From: UBA1723 sp045642085
GTDB taxonomy: Bacteria; Bacteroidota; Bacteroidia; Bacteroidales; Paludibacteraceae
NCBI GenBank assembly: GCA_045642085.1
Contig: JAZUIF010000040.1
Location: 1 to 64,000 of the forward strand
Length of the DNA stretch: 64,000 nt
Reading direction: 5' to 3'
The notes under the pieces are model-generated. The model was given only the letters and a program-made list of their open reading frames with translations, had not been told where the DNA came from and searched no databases. This document shows positions 1 through 9,027 of this stretch, in pieces (position 1 is the first letter of the stretch; each line of letters starts with the position of its first letter). The position numbers and the translations under genes were made by a program.

Positions 1-1400
1 TAAGAAGATAAAGTATCAACTAATGTTAAATCATTCTTATAATCATCAAAACTATCAAAGCGAATATTTCCTACATAATTCCAAATAATTCGCATCCATT
101 GTGCAAATTGCTTAGAATTAAACTCGTTTTGAATTTTTTCAAAATACTTTACGATAGCATAGAATACAACTCGTGACTGATAACGTTCTGATCCCGCAGT
201 TTCTTGGTCTTCAGATCTTTGTCCTTTTTTATTCCAATTACCAAGAAAAAGATTCCAAATACTATTGTTGTACTTCTGTTTTTCATCTTCGGACAATGAT
301 GAATCATCACGATACCATACAGGTAATGACAATTTCATAATTTCATCATAATGATCGCATAAAGTATCAAATAAATCAAAGAGAGATCTTAATGTTTCAT
401 CCTCTTTTCCTTCTATAACTCTTTCGAATATGACAAAAGGTATAAAATCCTCTTCTGTAAGCTGATTCTCAAGTTTGGTTCTTATACTATCCTCAAGTTT
501 AGCATTGCTGAAGGTATAAACGTTTAGAAAATGACGCTTGAAGAATGATAATATTGTTAGATCAGGAACAGACGGTTTAGTTTCATTATAAAACAAATCT
601 AACCATTTCCCATCTATATTCGAACGAAATCTTTCCTTTAAATCCTTTCTCTTTTCCAAATATTCTTCTAGACTAGCCTTAAAATTTTCAAAAGAAGTCA
701 ACGATTTGCCCCGGGCGTTCATTTTGATGTATGTTGAATCAGACATCTTATGTGCTCCCATATTAACAAAATGGAATGTAATAGGACACACGCAACCACT
801 AGTTAACTTTTGAGCTATATTCTTAAAATCCAAAGATGCTGTTTCTCCGCCGAGTTTTTTGCATTGACTATCAATTTCATCTAACATTGTAAGCATGCCT
901 GAAATTGTAGGGTCTTTCTTCCAATCTTTATAAAACCAAGGCTGATCAACTATATATTCAGAAATCGACTTGGTTTCTCTATCGCAGATTTTATTATTTG
1001 GATTTGACAATTGAAAACAAAACTCACGAGAAGACTGACGTGTAGTATAAGAGAATCGAGAAAGCAGAGACAAACATTGACAATTATCACAATACCTACA
1101 AGCACCACTACATTTGCATTTTTCAAAAATATAACGGTGAAATAGAAATAATGTGGTCAATCGTTGCTGTCCATCGAACGGTATGAATGTATCGCCGTCA
1201 ATTCTACCATATACAAAATCAAAAAACAGCGAATGGGAACCTTCATTATCAGACACTGCTGCAAGAATGTTTTTCACAATTGAATGTCTAACATCAGTTG
1301 CTTTTGAATCTACACGACCTTGTGCATAATCTCTCTGAATTACAGGAATTTCAATCTTAAATTCGCTGATTAACTTGTAAAAAGAATATATATCTTTCAT
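1..1400 (-). CDS. DUF262 (GmrS/ParB-like) protein, C-terminus beyond window
   Basis: Partial gene, 466 codons visible without a stop. The N-terminus carries the two DUF262 signatures: IPVIQRDYAQGR at about residues 18-29 and FDGQQRLTTLF near residue 75. A later segment, YIKMNARGKSLTSFENFKA, is the DUF262 pattern [K/R]MNxRGKxLTxFExFK. In GmrSD enzymes DUF262 is the NTP-binding/hydrolysing ParB-like part, so a regulatory or restriction role is likely. Directly after the DGQQR helix is a cluster of six cysteines in 14 residues (CKCSGACRYCDNCQC), which I do not know as part of the core fold. The start ATG overlaps the stop of the upstream DUF262 gene (ATGA), so the two are translationally coupled. 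Whether a DUF1524 nuclease follows cannot be seen. Family call firm; function inferred. Confidence 0.85.
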   Translation of the reverse strand, partial: MKDIYSFYKLISEFKIEIPVIQRDYAQGRVDSKATDVRHSIVKNILAAVSDNEGSHSLFFDFVYGRIDGDTFIPFDGQQRLTTLFLFHRYIFEKCKCSGACRYCDNCQCLSLLSRFSYTTRQSSREFCFQLSNPNNKICDRETKSISEYIVDQPWFYKDWKKDPTISGMLTMLDEIDSQCKKLGGETASLDFKNIAQKLTSGCVCPITFHFVNMGAHKMSDSTYIKMNARGKSLTSFENFKASLEEYLEKRKDLKERFRSNIDGKWLDLFYNETKPSVPDLTILSFFKRHFLNVYTFSNAKLEDSIRTKLENQLTEEDFIPFVIFERVIEGKEDETLRSLFDLFDTLCDHYDEIMKLSLPVWYRDDSSLSEDEKQKYNNSIWNLFLGNWNKKGQRSEDQETAGSERYQSRVVFYAIVKYFEKIQNEFNSKQFAQWMRIIWNYVGNIRFDSFDDYKNDLTLVDTLSS

Positions 1401-3319
1401 TGTCTAGAATCTCTTTTTTTCTTTAATCCATAAATCCTTGAATCTGATATGGTATCTTCAAGTTTACCTAATTCTTCTAATCCAACATACTCAGCAATAT
1501 TTTTCACCATTGCTTCAAGCATATTCTTGCCATCCTCTCCATCCCAACACAATGGATTATTTGAATTGGGAGAATAGTGTTTGAAGAAGGCATTTCGAGT
1601 ACAAATTGGAACAAATTCAATCTTTGTATCCTGCTTATTATTACCCTCGTATTTAGATAACAAAACTTTTTTCTCAGGGTAATAACTGTTGTTGAATTGA
1701 GAATTTTTATTACTTTGAAGCAATGCCATATTTCTAATAGATGTTTGATACCAAGAATCATCTATATTATTCAACTCTTTTTCGTTAATTGTATATGGAT
1801 TTGTTGATTTATCAATTATAATTTTATTTCCTTCAAATGCTTTGGTTAGTGCTTCATATTCCTTTGTGTCTATTCTTACCTCCTTAGGATCATTTGTCCG
1901 TGGACTGGGCCACAACAATCCAGCTAAATCATCATTCCCCGAAGTCTCCAAATACTTGGAAATTATTTTTATACGTTCAGAAGATACATTTTCTCTTTTC
2001 TCATTTTTAGCATGAATATGCTCCAATGACCAGTTCTCTTTGACATGTTTGTCGAATGGATAACGTGAGTTTTCACTAATCTGATTTTGAATTGTTGCAA
2101 GATTAAATAACAACAAAATGTTATGCATAATAGCACAATCTTTCGAGTTTCTTTTCCCATTTGCATCAAAATATGACAAAGATTCCAAGTCTCTCCTGTC
2201 TCCATCCAATATAGAATCTGCACACTTCGCTTTAATTTCAACAAGAAATTTTGTTTTTGTTTTTGTTTTTGCTAAATCAAGAATTTCTTGTAATACGTGT
2301 ACCTTTTTTTCTCCTTTTTGATTCATCAAATAACCAACATAATGATAAAGTTGTCTATCATTATACCACGAATTGACTATTCTAAATGTATCAACAATCT
2401 CACTCCATATTGTTCTATATGCAGTTACGTCATTCATACATTGTTCATAATATCTGTTGAAGATAAAATTATTGTCTTTTTTAAGTTCGTCATCAACACT
2501 GTTATACACAAAACCATCATCGTTTTTTCTAGACAACAACGATATCTCAAAGATAAAATCTATGCGAGTTGCTTTATATTTGGAACTATCTGGTTCTGGA
2601 TTAATAAAATACCAAAACGAATCATTATGTAGGGTTTGTTCAATTCTATCCCACTCTTCTGCCATTTCGATCTGTCTAAGATATATGGCATCTTCAGCTC
2701 CTCTAAAGTTTTCTTTATTTAGTAAAAGGGCCTTAATAAGTTCTGCATTACTCAAAGAAAGTTTCCCAGAATTAAGACGTTTGAATACATCGTAATCAGA
2801 TTTCTCTGATATAGGATACCAAATGACCTTACAATTATCTTTTAATTTTTTTACAAATAATGCAATTTCTTCTTTTGTTTTACTTTCCCTCCATGACTCA
2901 ATCGTTTTTTTTGATTCTAACATAAAGTGATAATCGATATTATTATCGTCATTATCACCTTTACTATTTATGTTTTTTAGGAAATCTGAACTGTCTTCTC
3001 TAGTCTGATATTTTAAACAATTATAGGATTTTTCCAAGCAGTTTAATATTATGAAAATAGTCGTTAGGCGTTGTTGACCATCAATTACATCATAACGTTT
3101 TTTTTCATCTACGAGATTCTCCTTTACGACCAAAGGCTGTAAACAATACCAAGTATAACTTTCTGTGTCACGAATCTTTTCAGGCTTAAAACTCCAAATG
3201 TCATCTAATAGGTCTTTCACTTGCTGACATGTCCAACGATATCCACGTTGATAACTAGGAATAAAGAAGTTCATTCCTAAAAGATCTTTGATCGTTTTTA
3301 ATTCAATATTCTGCGTCAT
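1397..3319 (-). CDS. DUF262 + DUF1524 protein (GmrSD-type, putative restriction/defence)
   Basis: 640 aa. Residues 21-29 PSYQRGYRW and 80-87 DGQQRLTT are the DUF262 (GmrS) hallmarks. The C-terminal third has the DUF1524 (GmrD) pattern: LEHIHAKNE near 433 (the LEHI-x-P type His motif, here HIH) and NMALLQSNKNSQFNNS near 530 (NLxLLxxxxNxxxxN). GmrSD is a type IV restriction enzyme for modified DNA, and the same domains occur in SspE and BrxU, so a nuclease defence role is the best guess. No modification genes are visible. It lies just downstream of the rml-operon terminator and is followed by a second DUF262 gene with a 4-bp overlap. I could not find a convincing promoter of its own. Domain call firm; biological target unknown. 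Confidence 0.85.
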   Translation of the reverse strand: MTQNIELKTIKDLLGMNFFIPSYQRGYRWTCQQVKDLLDDIWSFKPEKIRDTESYTWYCLQPLVVKENLVDEKKRYDVIDGQQRLTTIFIILNCLEKSYNCLKYQTREDSSDFLKNINSKGDNDDNNIDYHFMLESKKTIESWRESKTKEEIALFVKKLKDNCKVIWYPISEKSDYDVFKRLNSGKLSLSNAELIKALLLNKENFRGAEDAIYLRQIEMAEEWDRIEQTLHNDSFWYFINPEPDSSKYKATRIDFIFEISLLSRKNDDGFVYNSVDDELKKDNNFIFNRYYEQCMNDVTAYRTIWSEIVDTFRIVNSWYNDRQLYHYVGYLMNQKGEKKVHVLQEILDLAKTKTKTKFLVEIKAKCADSILDGDRRDLESLSYFDANGKRNSKDCAIMHNILLLFNLATIQNQISENSRYPFDKHVKENWSLEHIHAKNEKRENVSSERIKIISKYLETSGNDDLAGLLWPSPRTNDPKEVRIDTKEYEALTKAFEGNKIIIDKSTNPYTINEKELNNIDDSWYQTSIRNMALLQSNKNSQFNNSYYPEKKVLLSKYEGNNKQDTKIEFVPICTRNAFFKHYSPNSNNPLCWDGEDGKNMLEAMVKNIAEYVGLEELGKLEDTISDSRIYGLKKKRDSRQ

Positions 3320-3423
3320 AATATCAGTTTAACGTTTCTCTTCTTTTTGGCTTATCACTATATTTTCACCCATAAAATTAACAATTTCAAAAGATTGTGC
3401 AAAATAAAGAAGAAGTTTTTCAC

Positions 3424-3457
3424 ACAAAAAAGAGACGCCGCATTTGCGACGTCTCTA
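3424..3457 (-). terminator. Intrinsic terminator of the rml/ppnP operon
   Basis: On the minus strand an 11-bp stem (AGAGACGTCGC paired with GCGGCGTCTCT, one mismatch, AAAT loop) is followed by a T run. It sits 50 bases after the ppnP stop and before the DUF262 genes, separating the two transcription units. Confidence 0.8.
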
Positions 3458-3506
3458 CAATCGATTGTGTAATTTGTATTAATCCTAATCTGCCTTAAAT
3501 GCAGGC

Positions 3507-3788
3507 TTATTTATACAAACACAAGTATGGTGTGTCCTCTGTTGCTCTGCAGCGGAACTTTACTCCCTTCTCAACAACAAAAGTCTCAAACTTCTTGTAT
3601 GTCTTCCACTCTGTCTCGCCTGGCATCATAACCTCCAACTTTCCAGATGTCACTGTCATGATCTCGATTGTTGATGTACCAAACTCATACTCTCCTGCTG
3701 CCATAACGCCAATTGTAGCGCGGCCCTCTGCACTTTCCAACGCAATGCTCTTTACATTACCGTCGAAATACTCATTCGTCTTAAACAT
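3507..3788 (-). CDS. ppnP: Pyrimidine/purine nucleoside phosphorylase PpnP
   Basis: 93 aa, the normal length for the small cupin family PpnP (formerly YaiE/DUF1255), which phosphorolyses several nucleosides to free base and ribose-1-phosphate. The family pattern is visible: N-terminal YFDGNVKSI, central RATIGVMAAGEYEFGT, then MTVTSGKLEVMMPGE and the C-terminal cupin strands ending TPYLCLYK. It starts three bases after the rmlD stop and is the last gene before the terminator. Its nucleotide-salvage role has no evident link to dTDP-rhamnose synthesis, so co-transcription may be incidental. Confidence 0.85.
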   Translation of the reverse strand: MFKTNEYFDGNVKSIALESAEGRATIGVMAAGEYEFGTSTIEIMTVTSGKLEVMMPGETEWKTYKKFETFVVEKGVKFRCRATEDTPYLCLYK

Positions 3789-3791
3789 GAT

Positions 3792-4646
3792 TTATTTAGC
3801 TAATAAAATTTTCATACATTTTTCAAGCGACTCTGTCCAATATGGCACTGCAGCGCCTGTCTCCGCAATCTTTCTCTTGCTCAACACGCTGTATGCTGGG
3901 CGCTCCGCTGGTGTCGGATACTCGTAACTCTCGATAGCGTGAAGTCTTGCCTTGCATCCTGCCAACTTGAAGATATACTTTGTAAAGTCGAACCAGCTTG
4001 CCACTCCGTCGTTTGTGTAGTGGTAAACTTCGCAACCCTTGATGCCTTTGTTGACCAAGTGCATGATAGCCTCAGCCAAATCAGTGGCGTATGTTGGAGT
4101 GCCGACCTGATCGTAGACAACACTCACGTCTTCACGCTCATTGCCCAAACGAATCATTGTCTTCACGAAATTGTTGCCAAACTCACTGTAAAGCCATGCT
4201 GTACGCACGATCGCAGCGTCGCAACCAACCTCACGAACAAGGTTCTCTCCGCTCAATTTTGTACGTCCGTATGCTCCAAGTGGCGACGTTGGATCGCTCT
4301 CCTTCAACGGAGTGTTCATCTTGCCATTGAAAACATAGTCTGTAGAGACGTGAACGAACTTAGCTCCCAACTCTTTGGCTACGACTGCCAAATTGCCTGG
4401 ACCAACGGCGTTGATCTTATGAGCGATATCCTCATTGCTCTCTGCCTTGTTCACATCTGTATATGCGGCGCAGTTGATGATAACCTCTGCCTTCGCATTC
4501 TTCAAAATTGTTCTTAGTGATTCCAAATCAGTGATATCCACTTCGGGCATATCAGTGAATGTGAAATTATGCTGAGGATAGTTGGCAGAAATCTTTCTGA
4601 AAGAGTTGCCAAGCTGACCGTTTCCTCCTGTAACAAAAATATTCAT
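3792..4646 (-). CDS. rmlD: dTDP-4-dehydrorhamnose reductase RmlD
   Basis: 284 aa SDR-type enzyme for the last step of dTDP-L-rhamnose synthesis, NAD(P)H-dependent reduction of dTDP-4-keto-rhamnose. The N-terminal Rossmann motif GGNGQLG is at residues 7-13, the STDYVFNG segment at 101-108, and the SDR catalytic pair is Y126/K130 in AYGRTK. The C-terminal part (PYWTESLEKCMK) ends as the family does. It sits between rmlC (9-base gap) and ppnP (3-base gap). With rmlA and rmlC present and rmlB missing here, the 4,6-dehydratase must be encoded elsewhere. Confidence 0.95.
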   Translation of the reverse strand: MNIFVTGGNGQLGNSFRKISANYPQHNFTFTDMPEVDITDLESLRTILKNAKAEVIINCAAYTDVNKAESNEDIAHKINAVGPGNLAVVAKELGAKFVHVSTDYVFNGKMNTPLKESDPTSPLGAYGRTKLSGENLVREVGCDAAIVRTAWLYSEFGNNFVKTMIRLGNEREDVSVVYDQVGTPTYATDLAEAIMHLVNKGIKGCEVYHYTNDGVASWFDFTKYIFKLAGCKARLHAIESYEYPTPAERPAYSVLSKRKIAETGAAVPYWTESLEKCMKILLAK

Positions 4647-4655
4647 ATCTGACTA

Positions 4656-5204
4656 TTAGAATACCTCAGCGTCCTTTAGCAAAGGATGCTTTGTGTCTTT
4701 TTCTGATAATAAAAACTCGCAATCCAACTTAGGCCACTCGATTCCGACCTGTGGATCATTATACATGATACCAGCGTCTGCATGTGGTGCGTACACATTG
4801 TCGACTTTGTATGTGAACACAGCCTCATCGCTCAACACCAAGAATCCATGAGCAAAACCACGTGGAATGAAAAGCTGACGATTGTTATCCTCGCTTAGCT
4901 CTACCGCCACATATTTTCCAAATGTTGGAGATGACTTTCTAATATCTACTGCGACATCAAGCACTGCACCTTTCACGACACGAACAAGTTTTGCCTGAGA
5001 CGCATCTCCCTTCTGATAGTGAAGACCTCTTAGCACACCCTTTGACGATTTTGACTGGTTCTCCTGAACAAATTCTACATGATGTCCAATATGTTCATCA
5101 AACTCTGCCTGCTTGAATGACTCATAGAAATAACCTCTACTATCACCAAACACCTTGGGCTCTATAACAAACACACCCTCAACCGGCTGCTCAATATAGT
5201 TCAT
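4656..5204 (-). CDS. rmlC: dTDP-4-dehydrorhamnose 3,5-epimerase RmlC
   Basis: 182 aa cupin enzyme that epimerises C3 and C5 of dTDP-4-keto-6-deoxyglucose. Diagnostic blocks are DSRGYFYESF (21-30), VLRGLHYQ (57-64, with the proposed catalytic His62), VLDVAVDIRKSSPTFGK (81-97) and FIPRGFAHGFLVLSD (112-126). Length and order match the family. It is six bases after the rmlA stop, so it belongs to the same transcript. Product rhamnose is used in cell-surface polysaccharide. Confidence 0.96.
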   Translation of the reverse strand: MNYIEQPVEGVFVIEPKVFGDSRGYFYESFKQAEFDEHIGHHVEFVQENQSKSSKGVLRGLHYQKGDASQAKLVRVVKGAVLDVAVDIRKSSPTFGKYVAVELSEDNNRQLFIPRGFAHGFLVLSDEAVFTYKVDNVYAPHADAGIMYNDPQVGIEWPKLDCEFLLSEKDTKHPLLKDAEVF

Positions 5205-5210
5205 AAATAT

Positions 5211-6077
5211 TTAATTGTTAATCAACGAAATAATATATTGTCCGTATTTAGTCTGTTTCAATGCTGTTCCTAATTCAAGCAACTGTTGGTCTGATATCCA
5301 ACCGTTACGCCAAGCAATCTCCTCGATACACGCAACATAGAATCCCTGACGGTTTTGAATTGTCTCAACAAAATTGGAAGCCTCTAACAAAGAATCGCAA
5401 TTACCTGTATCCAGCCAAGCAAATCCACGACCGAAAAGTTCAACATTAAGTGTACCTTCCTGCAAATATGTCTTGTTCAAATCAGTAATCTCGTATTCTC
5501 CTCTTGCACTAGGCTTTAATTCTTTTGCTCTTTTGCAGACTGAGCTATCATAAAAGTATAAACCTGGCACAGCATAGTTGCTCTTTGGCTGAGCTGGTTT
5601 TTCTTCCAATGAAGTCACCTTACCATTCTCATCGAAGCCAACCACTCCATATGCTCTAGGATCTTTTACATAATATCCAAAAATCATAGCCCCTGACTTA
5701 ATCTGAGCTGCTTTCTTAAGCATAGATGAAAAATTAGCTCCGTAGAACATGTTATCACCAAGTATCAAGCAAGCATCGTCACCAGCAAGGAATTCCTCTC
5801 CAAGTACAAATGCCTGAGCCAAACCATTGGGTTTTTCCTGAATCTTATATTCAAAACGCATTCCAAGCGACTTACCGTCACCAAGCAACTGCTCAAACAT
5901 CGGCAAATCTCTTGGAGTAGAGATAATCAAAACTTCCTTAATTCCTGCCAACATTAATGTCGACAATGGATAATAAATCATTGGTTTGTCATAAACAGGC
6001 ATAATTTGCTTGCTTATGGCCTTAGATAATGGGAAAAGGCGAGTAGCACTGCCACCCGCCAAAATTATACCTTTCAT
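5211..6077 (-). CDS. rmlA: Glucose-1-phosphate thymidylyltransferase RmlA
   Basis: 288 aa. Forms dTDP-glucose from glucose-1-phosphate and dTTP, the committing step to dTDP-rhamnose. The nucleotide-binding signature ILAGGSATRLFPLSKAISKQ at the N-terminus has Ala in place of the usual second Gly of GGxGTRL. Other family blocks are KPMIYYPLSTLMLAGI, LILGDNMFYG, EEKPAQPKSNYAVPGLYFYD, and FGRGFAWLDTGNCDSLLEAS. The ATG overlaps the upstream thioredoxin stop by one base (TAATG), indicating coupled translation. Confidence 0.96.
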   Translation of the reverse strand: MKGIILAGGSATRLFPLSKAISKQIMPVYDKPMIYYPLSTLMLAGIKEVLIISTPRDLPMFEQLLGDGKSLGMRFEYKIQEKPNGLAQAFVLGEEFLAGDDACLILGDNMFYGANFSSMLKKAAQIKSGAMIFGYYVKDPRAYGVVGFDENGKVTSLEEKPAQPKSNYAVPGLYFYDSSVCKRAKELKPSARGEYEITDLNKTYLQEGTLNVELFGRGFAWLDTGNCDSLLEASNFVETIQNRQGFYVACIEEIAWRNGWISDQQLLELGTALKQTKYGQYIISLINN

Positions 6078-6511
6078 TATTTCTTCAACAAAACAGTTTT
6101 TATAGCATTTTCCAATTCTGCTTCTGGAAGTGCTCCTCGATTTGCCTGAGGCTCGCCGTTAACAGGAACAAAAATCAAAAGCGGAATGCTTGTTGCTCCA
6201 AATGCCTGAGCCAACTCTCTGTTCTTATCAACGTCGATCTTATAAACATCAATCTGATCTTTGTACTTAACCGACAAATTATCCAAGAATGGAGAAATTG
6301 TTCTACAAGGTCCACACCATGTAGCGTAAAAATCTATCACACATGGTTTCTTGCCCTTATACTGCCATGTTGCACTATTGACAAAATCACAAATCTGTGC
6401 ACGGAACTCTTCCTGATTAATGTGCTTCACCATAGAATTCTGTGCTGCCACGAATGAACTTGTCGCAAACAACAATGCCAATGTAGCAAATATTTTAGCT
6501 AATGTTTTCAT
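6077..6511 (-). CDS. Exported thioredoxin-fold protein
   Basis: 144 aa with a signal peptide (hydrophobic core ATLALLFATSSF, cleavage likely after VAAQ at about 24) and a thioredoxin active site, ATWCGPC at 63-69. The cis-Pro region is present as TSIPLLIFV. It is therefore a periplasmic dithiol/disulfide oxidoreductase of the thioredoxin family. It is the first gene of the rml operon and overlaps rmlA by one base, an unexpected partner for sugar-nucleotide genes. A -7-like TATCTTTG lies about 45 bases upstream (6558-6565 on the minus strand) without a good -33 box. Confidence 0.85.
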   Translation of the reverse strand: MKTLAKIFATLALLFATSSFVAAQNSMVKHINQEEFRAQICDFVNSATWQYKGKKPCVIDFYATWCGPCRTISPFLDNLSVKYKDQIDVYKIDVDKNRELAQAFGATSIPLLIFVPVNGEPQANRGALPEAELENAIKTVLLKK

Positions 6512-6713
6512 ATCAGTTTTAATTTTTCAGATAACACTTTTTCTATTTTTCACGGGTCAAAGATAGTGCTAAATGTTCAAAATGGAATTAAATATTTCTA
6601 TTTTTCTACTTTTAAAAACAAATAAATGTTAAAATATAAAACTTAATATCTGTTTTTCAGTTATTTATAAAATGTATAGTTTTATTATAGATTTCCGTAT
6701 CAGACAAAAATTG

Positions 6714-6721
6714 TATATTTG
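6714..6721 (+). promoter_or_regulatory. Possible -7 element for the TerB-J array
   Basis: TATATTTG matches the Bacteroidota -7 consensus TAnnTTTG, but no TTG is seen at the 19-20 bp distance. Transcription would begin near 6728, which argues against the upstream in-frame ATG at 6724 and for the ATG at 6751. Confidence 0.4.
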
Positions 6722-6750
6722 CATTGTACTTTGATTACATAGCAATAATT

Positions 6751-7710
6751 ATGAAACTTAACAAGAAAAAAGTAATAGCAGGAGTAATCGGATTCTTCTT
6801 TGGAGGTCCATTAGGAGCAATCTTAGGATTCATTATTGGGTCAATGTTGTTTTCAGACGAAAATGACTCGTCTAATGAAAATGAGGGAAATGAAGGAACC
6901 GAAACAAACTTCAAGCACAGCATTCTTGTTCTGCTTGCAGAAGTAATGAAAGCCGACTCCAAACTGATGAGTTGCGAATTAGACAGAGTTAAAGCAACTA
7001 TACGCAGATACTACAAGACCGAAGCAGAACAGAAGGACGCACTTAAACAGTTCCAGTCGATACTAGATAAGAAATATAAAATTGAGGCAGTCTGCAGCAA
7101 TATCAACAAACGCCTCAACTATATTGCTAAATCTGAATTGATAATGGAGTTGTTGGCTGTGGCATACGCCGACGATGTCTTTCAAACAAATGAGGAGGAG
7201 ACTATCAAAAAAATCATCGGCTATCTGAACATCACTGCCCAAGAATACAAAAGTATCTACATGCTTTTCATGAAGAAGTACAAGCAGGGATACTATCATA
7301 GTGGCGACAGATCTGAACAGTCTTCTTATTCAAATTCAAGCAACAATTCTTATTCTAACCAGAATAACAATTCAAATCAAAACAGCTATAACCGTAGCAG
7401 CAACAGCGGTTATAACAGCAATTCAAATAATAACAATAGTTATTCAAACCGCAATAGCAATTCCAACTCAAACAGCAATAACTACCGTCGAACAAGCGGT
7501 GTTTCCGTAAGCGAAGCATACGATATTCTTGGCGTGGCAGGAAATGCATCCGACGCTGAAGTCAAGAAAGCATACCGTGTGCTTGCTATGAAATACCATC
7601 CTGATAGAGCTGCAGCCTTGGGAGAAGAAGCTGTTCGCCAGGCAAATGAATCTATGCGTCAAATCAACGCCGCATGGGATGTCCTTAAGGAGGCACGAGG
7701 TATTAAATAA
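6751..7710 (+). CDS. DjlA-like membrane TerB + J-domain protein, array member 1
   Basis: 319 aa from the ATG preceding KLNKKKVIAG; an ATG nine codons upstream is ignored because a -7 box sits directly before it. Order: one glycine-rich membrane segment (about 8-34); a TerB-like helical domain (about 53-175) with LVLLAEVMKAD and LAVAYADDVFQTNEEE; a low-complexity Ser/Asn/Tyr linker (about 190-250); and a C-terminal J domain with AYDILGVAGNASDAEVKKAYR and the HPD motif (KYHPDR). This is the architecture of DjlA, a membrane co-chaperone that stimulates DnaK ATPase. First of a same-strand array with 12-34 base gaps. Substrate and trigger unknown. The Asn-rich linker is found only in this member. 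Confidence 0.85.
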   Translation: MKLNKKKVIAGVIGFFFGGPLGAILGFIIGSMLFSDENDSSNENEGNEGTETNFKHSILVLLAEVMKADSKLMSCELDRVKATIRRYYKTEAEQKDALKQFQSILDKKYKIEAVCSNINKRLNYIAKSELIMELLAVAYADDVFQTNEEETIKKIIGYLNITAQEYKSIYMLFMKKYKQGYYHSGDRSEQSSYSNSSNNSYSNQNNNSNQNSYNRSSNSGYNSNSNNNNSYSNRNSNSNSNSNNYRRTSGVSVSEAYDILGVAGNASDAEVKKAYRVLAMKYHPDRAAALGEEAVRQANESMRQINAAWDVLKEARGIK

Positions 7711-7742
7711 ATGCTGAATGGAATAGAGATCTCAACTTGTAT

Positions 7743-8984
7743 ATGATAATTCTATTAGTGTCTTTTGCTTCTCTTTTAATTACAGCATATTTAATCTCTA
7801 TTTTATTCAGCATCGGCGATGAAAGTGATGATTCCAAGAAGGATACCGACAAAATTCAATACGAAAAACACTATTGCATTCTTGTGCTTCTTGCGGAAGT
7901 GATGAAGACCGATAAGGAAAACATGAAATGTGAGTTGGATAAAATAAAGGAGTATATCCTTTGCGCATATAAAACAGAAAAGGAACAAACTGAGGCACTC
8001 AAACAATTCCAGGCTATTCTCAACGATAATAATCCAGACTTGGACGGAGTCTGTAAATTCCTCAGCAATCATCTTAGCTTTCAAGATAAATCTGCAATCA
8101 TCTGGAATCTGTTAGCAATAGCAAATGCTGACGAAAATGACAACGTTGTCGAACTTGAGACAATCAAAAAAATCTATACCGGATTAAACCTCCTTCCAAG
8201 CGATTATTCAGCTATATATATTCGCTTCATGGAAGAGCATAGATATAATAAAGTATTCAAAGGAGACGGGAAAGACAAAGCATCTGATATCAGATACTTT
8301 ATTCTTGTCCTGCTGGCGGAGGTAATGAAAGCTGACGGGGAAATGTTGGTTTCTGAATTAGACAGAGTAAAGTCGACAATCAGAAGATATTTCAACAATG
8401 AGTCGGAACAAAAAATTGCACTCAAACAATTTCAGGCAATTCTTGAAAACAAACACTATATAAACGACGTCTGCAACCAAATCAACATGTTACTCAATGC
8501 CACAAGCAAGACGGAAATTGTCATGGAATTAATGGCAGTGGCTTATGCTGACGGTATATTCAACGAAACAGAAGTCTCGGTTATAAATTCTATTATAACC
8601 GACTTGAATCTCTCGTCATATAAAAAAAGCATCTATACTATCTTCATGAGAAAATACAACCAAGGATTCTATAAAAGCCAAAGTTCATCTAATCAAGAAT
8701 ATAAAAAAGAAAAAAACGACAATTCAAACAACAAATCCAACTATAAGAAAGCATCCGACAACAACTATTCCAACAAATCATTGGATGAATCTTTTGACAT
8801 TCTTGGTTTGCCCCATAATGCTTCTGACGAAGAGATCAAAAAAGCCTATCGTGCTTTGGCTAAGGAATATCATCCCGACAAATTCTCCGCTTTAGGCGAC
8901 GAAGCAATCCGTCAGGCTACAGAGACAATGAAGCAAATCAATAAGGCCTGGGATGTGGTGAAGATGGCAAGGGGGATAAAATGA
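7743..8984 (+). CDS. DjlA-like TerB-TerB-J protein, array member 2
   Basis: 413 aa from ATG; a TTG two codons earlier is possible. An N-terminal membrane segment (about 1-25) is followed by two TerB-like units. The first (CILVLLAEVMKTD, LLAIANADEND) is more diverged; the second (FILVLLAEVMKAD, MAVAYADGIFNETE) is close to member 1. A short Asn/Lys/Ser linker leads to a J domain with DILGLPHNASDEEIKKAYR and YHPDK. The duplicated TerB unit distinguishes it from classical DjlA. The last ~35 residues (GDEAIRQATETMKQIN...) are nearly the same in members 2-6, suggesting gene conversion. 32 bases separate it from member 1. Confidence 0.83.
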   Translation: MIILLVSFASLLITAYLISILFSIGDESDDSKKDTDKIQYEKHYCILVLLAEVMKTDKENMKCELDKIKEYILCAYKTEKEQTEALKQFQAILNDNNPDLDGVCKFLSNHLSFQDKSAIIWNLLAIANADENDNVVELETIKKIYTGLNLLPSDYSAIYIRFMEEHRYNKVFKGDGKDKASDIRYFILVLLAEVMKADGEMLVSELDRVKSTIRRYFNNESEQKIALKQFQAILENKHYINDVCNQINMLLNATSKTEIVMELMAVAYADGIFNETEVSVINSIITDLNLSSYKKSIYTIFMRKYNQGFYKSQSSSNQEYKKEKNDNSNNKSNYKKASDNNYSNKSLDESFDILGLPHNASDEEIKKAYRALAKEYHPDKFSALGDEAIRQATETMKQINKAWDVVKMARGIK

Positions 8985-9027
8985 CAAATTGTGAAATAAT
9001 GAATAACTAATTGACATCTTGAAAATA

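Noticed and set aside
3939..4517. 192-codon plus-strand open frame
   Set aside because: Antisense shadow of rmlD.
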